The notes below the pieces were generated by a model. It had not been told where the DNA came from and searched no databases. It worked only from the letters and a program-made list of their open reading frames with translations. 11,175 bases of DNA from Holophagales bacterium. Lineage in GTDB: Bacteria > Acidobacteriota > Holophagae > Holophagales > Holophagaceae. The translations under genes and the position numbers were made by a program. This document shows positions 1 through 4,949 of this stretch, one piece after another (position 1 is the first letter of the stretch; each line of letters opens with the position of its first letter). The DNA lies in assembly GCA_031256155.1 (NCBI GenBank), contig JAIRRD010000169.1, positions 1-11,175 on the forward strand, in the 5' to 3' direction.

Positions 1-196
1 AATTGGGGGCAGGAAAATACACCACCAATGCCTGTTCTGAATACCCAGACCATTTCAGGCACCGCAGGGCAGCTATTCTTGGTTTTGGCAATTCAACAAG
101 TGGTTTTAGTACTTGGGCAAGAGCATCGCCAGATACTCTGACAATGGCCACTGCCGATGGAAACAATGGCGTTGCGGGGGCACAAATCGGCTCCAT
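1..196 (-). CDS. mnmE: tRNA modification GTPase MnmE (TrmE), N-terminal part, cut by window edge
   Basis: Only the first 65 codons are present, reading leftward from an ATG at 196 and running off the left edge without a stop. Translation gives MEPICAPATP at the start, then AVAIVRVSG, PRIAALRC and ALVVYFPAPN, which match in order the N-terminal folate-binding domain of MnmE (family pattern: I-A-ATP, IVR-SG, a PR-A motif, then EAL-YF-APNS-TGED). The family, with MnmG, modifies the wobble uridine of certain tRNAs; the GTPase domain would lie outside the window. The start lies 8 bases after the jag stop, as expected for the last gene of an rpmH-rnpA-yidC-jag-mnmE operon. The Shine-Dalgarno is weak (GAAGA). 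The usual glycine-rich stretch after ATP (PGRGG) is replaced here by LFPSA. The assignment rests on motif order and context. Confidence 0.88.
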   Translation of the reverse strand, partial: MEPICAPATPLFPSAVAIVRVSGDALAQVLKPLVELPKPRIAALRCLKWSGYSEQALVVYFPAPN

Positions 197-204
197 TGTT
201 TTCT

Positions 205-669
205 TCAGGTTTTACGGCACACTTTCAGGCTTTTGTGTGCCCCAAAGCCCTCGCTGTGTGTCTCTAAATCGCTTTCCTTACCAATGGTCAGGTGTATCCA
301 GCGGCGCTCTTTGGATGTGAGGGAAACGAAAGCATAACTGCCCGTTTCTCTGGCTTTTTTGGCGGCTATCTCCGCCATAGCCACCATTTCGCGCATACGG
401 AAGAGCCTGGAGCCTTGAACATCCAAATAAACCAGTTTGGAACTTTCTCTTTCCCCTTGAGCCTCATGCAGTAAGAACTGGAGTGCCTCCAGGGGCTGAG
501 ATTTGTCGGAAAGCAGATGCAGAGCGTCCGGGCCAACCAGCGACATTCGATTGGGAAATAAGAGTTCGTTGCCGGATCCCTCAAACCCGACCTTGATATC
601 AAACCCAAGATAGCCGCACCATTTTTTGACTAACTCAAGTGTTGCCTCCATAGGTATGGCGTGGCGCAT
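205..669 (-). CDS. jag: Jag/KhpB-like RNA-binding protein (KH + R3H domains)
   Basis: A 154-residue cytoplasmic protein. Residues 7-70 fit the KH domain of the Jag/KhpB family, including the helix PLEALQFLLHE that follows the KH loop. Residues 80-151 fit an R3H single-strand nucleic acid binding domain, with the R-x3-H signature at R122-H126 (ERRWIHL) and the family's acidic tail ETHSEG. There is no room for the N-terminal Jag-N domain seen in Firmicutes. I chose the ATG at 669 because TGAGGT lies 4 bases upstream and overlaps the yidC stop codon. A TTG at 687 in the same frame would add six residues and has poorer support. The gene sits directly after yidC and before mnmE, a common arrangement. 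The KH GxxG loop looks degenerate (LSDKSQ), so RNA binding may rely on R3H. Its exact role here cannot be read from sequence. Confidence 0.85.
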   Translation of the reverse strand: MRHAIPMEATLELVKKWCGYLGFDIKVGFEGSGNELLFPNRMSLVGPDALHLLSDKSQPLEALQFLLHEAQGERESSKLVYLDVQGSRLFRMREMVAMAEIAAKKARETGSYAFVSLTSKERRWIHLTIGKESDLETHSEGFGAHKSLKVCRKT

Positions 670-676
670 GTGTACC

Positions 677-2380
677 TCAGATAACAACCGGTTGTGGTTT
701 GTAGTTTCGCATCAGCCACCAGGTTTGTCCCATACCAACAATATTGAACATCAGGTAATAGAGCGTCAGGCCTGAAGGTGTGTAAGCAAAGAAAAAACCC
801 ATCATCACCGGCATGAGAACCATCATCATTTTTCGTTGCTGCGGGTCACCCATTGGGGGAGTGATGGCCTGTTGAATAATCATAGTACCCACCATTAGTG
901 CCGGTAAAATAAAATACGGGTCTGAGGCTGAAAGGTCTTTCATCCAAAAAATCCAGGGCGCGTGACGCAGTTCAAAAACATTTTGAAGCATAGACCATAG
1001 AGCCATGAAAACAGGCATTTGAATGAGTATTGGCAGACAACTGCCCATTGGGTTGTGACCGTTCTTTTTATAAAAGGCCATCAACTCGCGCTGCATTTCC
1101 TGCTTTTTTGCCATGTCATTGCCAAATTTTTGATATTTGGCCTGAATTTTTTTCTGATAAGGCTCCAAATCCTTTTGGCGCAACATTCCCGTTGTTGTTT
1201 TGGTATTCAATGACCACAGCGACAGTCGAACCAGCAGACTAAAGACTGTAATGGCCCAGCCCCAGTTGGGAATGAATTTTTGTATGTACCGCAATATTAC
1301 AAACAAAAATTTGGCAATCAAACCAAAGAATCCGAAGTCCATCACCTGTTGGAATGGCTTTCCTTTTTCCGGCTGCCCCGCAGGGTGGAAAGCAGCAAGG
1401 TGTTCAGCCTGTTTGGGACCAAGGTATAACCTAGCCACAGCATTGCCATCTGTGTCCGGAATCGCGTGATAACCAGGATGCCAAGCTTTGTCTATCTGCG
1501 GTGTTTGAGTTGAATCCCAAATAGCCGCAAAATAGTGAGCAGTCTGTCCTTTTGCATTTTGCAGACCTGCATCTAAACCCAGGCGTGAGGCTGTGGGCGG
1601 CAGTTCTTTACGTTTGCGCCCCAAAAACTTGAACCACGGATCTGTCAAAATACTGTCCCAAGTAACGGTATGTATTTTTTTGTCCTCCATTGTAAAAAGT
1701 CTCCCGTTTTCCAATCCTTTAAATGGACTTGCGGGATACAAGTTGCCACTCATCGGATCAACGAGCTGGGGAATATCGTTAAGACTATGAATTAAATATA
1801 GGCTTTGATTGCTGGAAGAGTGCCAATTCACATCCAGTATGAATCCATCGTCAGGCAAATAGTAAGTCAGTCGGTCGCCTGCGTTATTGGAGAAAGTTAT
1901 TGTCTTTCCATTTGCTTCCTCAGTAACTTCCGGTGTGTCCGTGAATACTGTGTTGATTACACCGCCAATACCCACAAATTCCGTAGAATCAAATTTGCCG
2001 TCAGCGTCTTTAGTTTCTTTGGGAAAGAAATCTGTGCTGTATTGTTTCCAAGTTGCTTGAACCAAGGCACCGTCATACTGCCGCCAGGTCAATTCCAAAT
2101 AATCGTTGCTGATGGCAAATTTCGCTTGCCTGTCAATAGATGCAGTATCTATTTGCAATGAGGAATTTGTTTCTTCTGATCTTGTCTGTTGGGTTACAAG
2201 AGGTTTTATGGAGTTTAAGTCAGGCTGTGATTCCGATTTAGTAGTCTCTGTGGTCATTGGATTCATAACAGCTGGGGTGAGTTCCGGTGGTTGCATGTTT
2301 TTTTTCGTCAGCCAAGAATAGGCAAAGAGCAGTAGCATGCTGGCCAATACGAAGACAATGAGATTTCTTTTATCACTCAT
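677..2380 (-). CDS. yidC: Membrane protein insertase YidC
   Basis: A 567-residue inner-membrane insertase that, in the family, inserts and folds membrane proteins alone or with SecYEG. Residues 7-23 form the N-terminal signal-anchor helix. Residues about 30-340 are the large periplasmic domain typical of Gram-negative YidC. From about residue 350 the conserved 60KD/OxaA core follows, with five hydrophobic segments. The conserved groove arginine is R385 (in LLVRLSLW). A charged cytoplasmic helical hairpin spans about 395-440, followed by NPMGSCLPILIQMPVFMALW (443-462), ELRHAPWIFWMKDLSASDPYFILP in pieces at 470-493, and PSGLTLYY (535-542), all close to E. coli YidC. The start ATG overlaps the rnpA stop in an ATGA arrangement, implying translational coupling. 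yidD, often found between rnpA and yidC, is absent. The stop codon lies inside the jag ribosome binding site. Confidence 0.97.
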   Translation of the reverse strand: MSDKRNLIVFVLASMLLLFAYSWLTKKNMQPPELTPAVMNPMTTETTKSESQPDLNSIKPLVTQQTRSEETNSSLQIDTASIDRQAKFAISNDYLELTWRQYDGALVQATWKQYSTDFFPKETKDADGKFDSTEFVGIGGVINTVFTDTPEVTEEANGKTITFSNNAGDRLTYYLPDDGFILDVNWHSSSNQSLYLIHSLNDIPQLVDPMSGNLYPASPFKGLENGRLFTMEDKKIHTVTWDSILTDPWFKFLGRKRKELPPTASRLGLDAGLQNAKGQTAHYFAAIWDSTQTPQIDKAWHPGYHAIPDTDGNAVARLYLGPKQAEHLAAFHPAGQPEKGKPFQQVMDFGFFGLIAKFLFVILRYIQKFIPNWGWAITVFSLLVRLSLWSLNTKTTTGMLRQKDLEPYQKKIQAKYQKFGNDMAKKQEMQRELMAFYKKNGHNPMGSCLPILIQMPVFMALWSMLQNVFELRHAPWIFWMKDLSASDPYFILPALMVGTMIIQQAITPPMGDPQQRKMMMVLMPVMMGFFFAYTPSGLTLYYLMFNIVGMGQTWWLMRNYKPQPVVI

Positions 2381-2745
2381 GCGCGCCTCAAATTGCTAAG
2401 AGATGATTTAAGCTGTTTTTCGATATCCTGGTAATCAATCAGACATCCTTTAAAATTTCCGCGAGCGGGCCGAATCCATAAAACAAAGCTGACGCCCAAA
2501 AGGGCAGGAAGCTCGCGCAAAACTGCCAAAAAAGCCATGCGAACTCTGCGGCGAAACTTATTCCTGTCTGTAGCAGCACCCGTTTTGCGTGAGGCACTTA
2601 CTAGAAGAAGGGGCATTTTACTTTTATCCCAAGGAAGGACTCGTATGTCCAAAGAACTGCCCCGCGGAGACAGTGTTTGAGGGTGGAAGCTTGGAATAAC
2701 GCGATCCTTACGCCGGACAACACAAAAACGCCCGGCAATTCGCAT
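2377..2745 (-). CDS. rnpA: Ribonuclease P protein component
   Basis: A 122-residue basic protein located between rpmH and yidC, the usual place for rnpA. RnpA is the protein subunit of RNase P and helps the catalytic RNA remove 5' leaders from pre-tRNAs. The diagnostic part is residues 51-72, where SASRKTG is followed by the RNR-type motif TDRNKFRRRVRMAF, equivalent to the family's SKKVGKAVxRNRxKRRLRE. The C-terminal half (about 75-120) fits the rest of the fold. The first 45 residues are unlike typical RnpA and I cannot match the usual aromatic substrate-cleft residues. The ATG at 2745 lies 6 bases after the rpmH stop, and the TGA stop overlaps the yidC ATG by four bases. Identification is firm from context plus the RNR motif; the N-terminal sequence is divergent. 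Confidence 0.9.
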   Translation of the reverse strand: MRIAGRFCVVRRKDRVIPSFHPQTLSPRGSSLDIRVLPWDKSKMPLLLVSASRKTGAATDRNKFRRRVRMAFLAVLRELPALLGVSFVLWIRPARGNFKGCLIDYQDIEKQLKSSLSNLRRA

Positions 2746-2751
2746 GGCTAA

Positions 2752-2886
2752 TTATAGCGCTATTACGTGCCGACCCTTGGCACGGCGTCTTTTTAGGACT
2801 AAACGCCCGCTTTTTGTCTTCATGCGGCTCAAAAAGCCATGTGTCTTAGCGCGGCGACGATTATTTGGCTGGAACGTGCGCTTCAT
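2752..2886 (-). CDS. rpmH: 50S ribosomal protein L34
   Basis: A 44-codon gene, shorter than most automatic cut-offs, read leftward from the ATG at 2886 to TAA at 2752-2754. The protein starts [18 protein letters not shown] and continues with [10 protein letters not shown] and [10 protein letters not shown], which is the near-invariant bL34 sequence, arginine- and lysine-rich along its length. L34 is a small protein of the large ribosomal subunit that packs into 23S rRNA. An AAGGA Shine-Dalgarno lies about 7 bases before the start. It is first in the leftward operon rpmH-rnpA-yidC-jag-mnmE and ends 6 bases before rnpA. This gene next to dnaA/oriC is a classical arrangement. Confidence 0.98.
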   Translation of the reverse strand: MKRTFQPNNRRRAKTHGFLSRMKTKSGRLVLKRRRAKGRHVIAL

Positions 2887-2903
2887 TTTGAAATCCTTTC
2901 AAA

Positions 2904-2919
2904 CTTTCCTCACGGAAAG
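2904..2919 (-). other. Small hairpin in the rpmH leader
   Basis: On the minus strand, CTTTCC and GGAAAG pair around a GTGA loop, which is a GNRA-type tetraloop in RNA. It lies about 18 bases before the rpmH start and just upstream of the AAGGA Shine-Dalgarno. A second short inverted repeat (GAATC, 3-base loop, GATTC) is at 2923-2935. They could affect mRNA stability or L34 translation; no function is shown. Confidence 0.4.
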
Positions 2920-2959
2920 GGCGAATCTGTGATTCTATCTTGCAACAGCTTAATTTTCA

Positions 2960-2988
2960 ACTAAAAATACTAAATAGTAAACTGTCAA
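2960..2988 (-). promoter_or_regulatory. Sigma70-type promoter for the rpmH operon
   Basis: Read on the minus strand, a perfect -35 box TTGACA (2988-2983) is followed after 17 bases by TTTAGT (2965-2960), which matches 4 of 6 bases of the -10 consensus. Transcription would begin near 2953 and give a leader of about 66 bases before rpmH. The position and the exact -35 make this a good candidate; transcription data are not available from sequence. Confidence 0.55.
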
Positions 2989-3004
2989 TCGAAAAAGATA
3001 TTTT

Positions 3005-3110
3005 ATAGCAGTTCAGCTTATTGTGGTTGAACTGCTATGTCAGGATTTGCAAACAAATCCTGACTGCGTATTGGTCTTTGCTTGCCGTTAAATAAGCCAT
3101 GCAAGCGAAA
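3005..3110. repeat. Structured repeat, copy 1 (three stem-loops)
   Basis: The first 59 bases (3005-3063) match copy 2 at 3195-3253 in about 51 of 59 positions. Hairpin 1 pairs 3005-3017 with 3026-3038 (13 bp, one G.T pair) around loop TTATTGTG. Hairpin 2 pairs 3040-3049 with 3054-3063 (TCAGGATTTG/CAAATCCTGA). Hairpin 3 pairs 3077-3085 with 3101-3109, and an outer stem TATTGG (3069-3074)/CCAATA (3114-3119) may enclose it. No run of T follows, so it is not an ordinary terminator. It may be a dispersed palindromic repeat, an origin element or a structured RNA. Confidence 0.8.
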
Positions 3111-3129
3111 ATGCCAATATTTTAATAAA

Positions 3130-3157
3130 TTTGAGAGCAGGGTAAGCTCATCTCAAA
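3130..3157. other. Inverted repeat between the two structured repeats
   Basis: TTTGAGA (3130-3136) is complementary to TCTCAAA (3151-3157). An alternative nested pairing uses GAGC (3135-3138) with GCTC (3146-3149). It lies in the spacer between repeat copies and just downstream of an AT-rich run. No function is assigned. Confidence 0.4.
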
Positions 3158-3166
3158 ATTGCATCC

Positions 3167-3189
3167 AGCAATTTCTAGATGAAACTGCT
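3167..3189. repeat. Degenerate third stem-loop resembling hairpin 1
   Basis: AGCA plus TTTC (3167-3175) pairs with GAAA plus TGCT (3181-3189) around loop TAGAT with one A-C mismatch. The right arm GAAACTGCTAT resembles the right arm of hairpin 1 in copy 1 (TGAACTGCTAT, 10 of 11 bases). It may be the worn remnant of a third element copy, or a chance hairpin. Confidence 0.35.
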
Positions 3190-3194
3190 ATAAT
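3186..3194 (+). promoter_or_regulatory. Extended -10 promoter for dnaA
   Basis: TG-C-TATAAT is a perfect extended -10 element (TGnTATAAT) at 3186-3194. No good -35 box sits 16-18 bases upstream, which is usual for extended -10 promoters. Transcription would start near 3201, inside hairpin 1 of repeat copy 2, giving a leader of about 150 bases before the dnaA ATG. The box also lies in a palindrome: AACTGCTATA (3183-3192) is complementary, with one G.T pair, to TATAGCGGTT (3194-3203). Confidence 0.55.
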
Positions 3195-3310
3195 ATAGCG
3201 GTTCAACTTATTGTAGTTGAATCGCTATGTCAGGATTTGCGTGCAAATCCTGATTGTATATTGCTTGTAGGTGGGCTTTGTCTGCCGTTAAACGAGCCAT
3301 ACAAGCGAGA
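3195..3310. repeat. Structured repeat, copy 2, in the dnaA leader
   Basis: This copy lies exactly 190 bases downstream of copy 1. Hairpin 1 pairs 3195-3207 with 3216-3228 around TTATTGTA. Hairpin 2 pairs 3230-3240 with 3243-3253 (TCAGGATTTGC/GCAAATCCTGA, perfect). Hairpin 3 pairs 3261-3269 with 3300-3308, enlarged by an inner GGCT/AGCC stem (3274-3277/3295-3298). The block GCCGTTAAA..AGCCAT.CAAGCGA (3283-3308) is shared with copy 1 (3084-3108). Substitutions between copies preserve pairing: A3010-T3033 becomes G3200-C3223, and C3085-G3101 becomes T3268-A3301. Confidence 0.8.
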
Positions 3311-3350
3311 ATAGATATAAAATCTGATTTTCATTGAGGCTGTTTTTTGT

Positions 3351-4736
3351 ATGATTCAGCATGAAGCGCAACAATTTTGGGATTTAGTGTGCCAAAGCCT
3401 AGTGCAACGGCTGCCGGACCGCACTTATCGCGACTGGGTTCTGCCTTGTGTTCCCGCCGCATATGACGGCACGACTCTTTGGATTCAAACCCCATCCGCT
3501 TCAGTCAAAATGTGGATTGAGCAGCAATTGGCTGAAGATTTTCATGATGCGCTCGTTCGCACAGATCTATCTCATTTGAGACTTGTCTTTACTACTGATG
3601 ATGTCAAACTGAACCCGAAAAGCAAGCCTGTTGCCAAAACATCCCTTCCAGTAGGACAATCCGGTTCTGCAAGCGATTCATTTTCTCTCCCGCAGGGATT
3701 CGACCGTTTCACACTTGATAGTTTCGTTGTTGGTCCAAACTGCCAGTTGGCCTTTTCTGCTGCAAATGCTATCGTGGAAAACCATGGTCACGCAAATTCC
3801 TCATATAATATGAATCCACTCTTTATTTACGGTGGCAGCGGGCTTGGCAAAACTCATTTAATGATTGGTATTGGTAAAGGATTAATAGCTCGCAACGCAC
3901 AAACACGGCTGGCATATCTCAAAGTGGATAAGTTTTTTCATGAAGTTACCGGCGCGATACGTTTAAGAGATACAGAGCCTTTGCGGCGCAAATATCAATC
4001 AAATGATATATTGCTCCTGGATGATGTACAGGTTTTGCGCACATTTGAACGAACGCAAGAAGAAATCTTCTACATAATTGAGCACCTACTTCAGCATGGA
4101 AAGCAAATCGTCATTACCTCAGATAATCCGCCTGATCGTTTGGAGGGACTTCATGATCGCCTTGTAACAAGGTGCAAGTGGGGCCTGACAGTTGATATTC
4201 AGCCTCCAGACTTTGAGACCAGACTAGCGATACTGAAGAAAAAGCTGGAAGATTCCATCTTCAGCAACTATCCACCTGTGCCAAGTGATGTATTATCTTT
4301 TATTGCCAATAAAGCAAAGGCCAGCGTTCGGGACCTTGAGGGACTACTCACAAGGGTAATATTTCAGGCGAGCTTTTTAGCTAAAGACGTCACACTTGAT
4401 ATAGCGCAGGAAGCTTACAGAGGCATGACAGGGGAAGACCCAGTAGCTTCTGTTTCTCTTGAGCGCATTTGTAAAATCACCGCAGAAAAATTCGGAATTC
4501 CATTTAGCGACCTCATAAAAAAGAAATCCAGACGTCAAGAAATTCTGATACCAAGACAAGTGGCAATGTACCTAGCTAGGGAACTAACATCAGCCTCTTA
4601 TGAAGAAATCGGTAACATTTTCGGTAATATGCACCACAGTACTGTAATAAATGCCATATCATCTGTCAAAACTAGAATGCAGAAAAATACCGATTTCAAC
4701 AGAGATATCCATGGACTTCTAAACAGCATTTCTTGA
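3351..4736 (+). CDS. dnaA: Chromosomal replication initiator DnaA
   Basis: A 461-residue AAA+ ATPase that binds origin DNA and opens it. Domain I is residues 1-85 (FWDLVCQSL..., DWV motif). Domain II is a short linker of about 35 residues. Domain III starts at about 118 (FDRFTLDSFVVGPN), with Walker A GGSGLGKTH (161-169), Walker B DILLLDD (219-225), an arginine finger at R274 and sensor II arginine R327. Domain IV (about 365-461) carries the signature helix-turn-helix: R394, PRQ (401-403) and NMHHSTVINA (426-435). That last motif usually reads GRDHTTV, so three recognition-helix positions differ. Walker A has Ser where Val is usual. A GAGG Shine-Dalgarno at 3336-3339 lies 11 bases before the ATG, a long spacing. 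The upstream leader carries repeat copy 2. dnaN follows after 213 bases. Confidence 0.97.
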   Translation: MIQHEAQQFWDLVCQSLVQRLPDRTYRDWVLPCVPAAYDGTTLWIQTPSASVKMWIEQQLAEDFHDALVRTDLSHLRLVFTTDDVKLNPKSKPVAKTSLPVGQSGSASDSFSLPQGFDRFTLDSFVVGPNCQLAFSAANAIVENHGHANSSYNMNPLFIYGGSGLGKTHLMIGIGKGLIARNAQTRLAYLKVDKFFHEVTGAIRLRDTEPLRRKYQSNDILLLDDVQVLRTFERTQEEIFYIIEHLLQHGKQIVITSDNPPDRLEGLHDRLVTRCKWGLTVDIQPPDFETRLAILKKKLEDSIFSNYPPVPSDVLSFIANKAKASVRDLEGLLTRVIFQASFLAKDVTLDIAQEAYRGMTGEDPVASVSLERICKITAEKFGIPFSDLIKKKSRRQEILIPRQVAMYLARELTSASYEEIGNIFGNMHHSTVINAISSVKTRMQKNTDFNRDIHGLLNSIS

Positions 4737-4755
4737 AAAACATACAAAACAAATA

Positions 4756-4775
4756 GAAATCCACAGATTTCCACA
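4756..4775 (+). promoter_or_regulatory. Two adjacent DnaA-box-like sequences
   Basis: GAAATCCACA (4756-4765) is followed directly by GATTTCCACA (4766-4775), a 10-base tandem spacing that places both TCCACA cores on the same face of the helix. Each 9-mer ending in CCACA has two mismatches to TTATCCACA. They lie 20 bases after dnaA, where many bacteria carry origin boxes. Given the altered DnaA recognition helix, a changed box consensus is possible. Candidate only. Confidence 0.4.
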
Positions 4776-4862
4776 AAAGCAAAGTTTATGTGTCCGCTGA
4801 AATGTCCGCCATTTGATTCCATACTCTCGTTTTTCAACAACAAAACTCCATAAATCAACAGC

Positions 4863-4891
4863 TTGCTGAACACCATTTTTCTAGGTATCAT
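4863..4891 (+). promoter_or_regulatory. Possible dnaN promoter
   Basis: TTGCTG (4863-4868) and TATCAT (4886-4891) are separated by 17 bases. The -10 box matches 5 of 6 consensus bases and the -35 box 3 of 6. It would start transcription about 50 bases before dnaN. dnaN could equally be transcribed from the dnaA promoter. Confidence 0.35.
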
Positions 4892-4949
4892 AAGGGCTTG
4901 TGGTACTAATCCGCAGCATTTTCGTCATATCATAATCATCAGGTGATAC

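Larger units (their letters stand above)
2887..3350. other. Divergent intergenic region, candidate replication origin region
   Basis: This 464-base gap separates rpmH (leftward) from dnaA (rightward). It holds the rpmH promoter, two copies of a structured repeat, further hairpins, a dnaA promoter and AT-rich runs (around 2991-3006 and 3117-3132) that could serve for duplex unwinding. Transcription diverges from here on both sides. I found no coding sequence that I would support and no perfect TTATCCACA DnaA box. Origin function is inferred from gene order; the dnaA-dnaN gap at 4737-4949 is the competing or second candidate. Confidence 0.45.
4737..4949. other. AT-rich dnaA-dnaN gap, possible origin component
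   Basis: This 213-base gap carries the two box-like sequences at 4756-4775, a TGTCCGC direct repeat at 4791-4797 and 4803-4809, AT-rich stretches around 4826-4860 including TTTTTCAACA and TAAATCAACA, and a possible dnaN promoter at 4863-4891. I see no coding sequence. No perfect DnaA box is present. Confidence 0.4.

Noticed and set aside
3040..3063. Hairpin 2 of the repeats as a transcription terminator
   Set aside because: No T tract follows on either strand, and the same hairpin occurs in the dnaA leader.
3037..3253. Eight-codon mini-ORFs starting ATGTCAGGATTTGC in both repeat copies (3037-3063 and 3227-3253), as upstream leader peptides
   Set aside because: The frame follows from the hairpin 2 palindrome (TCAGGA...TCCTGA supplies the TGA), and no Shine-Dalgarno precedes either ATG.
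2887..3350. CRISPR array, from the repeated palindromes
   Set aside because: Only two long copies with internal hairpins and one 84-base spacer; unit size and spacing do not fit CRISPR repeats.
3919..3932. AGTGGATAA inside dnaA as a DnaA box on the reverse strand
   Set aside because: One mismatch and isolated within coding sequence for KVDKF; no cluster around it.
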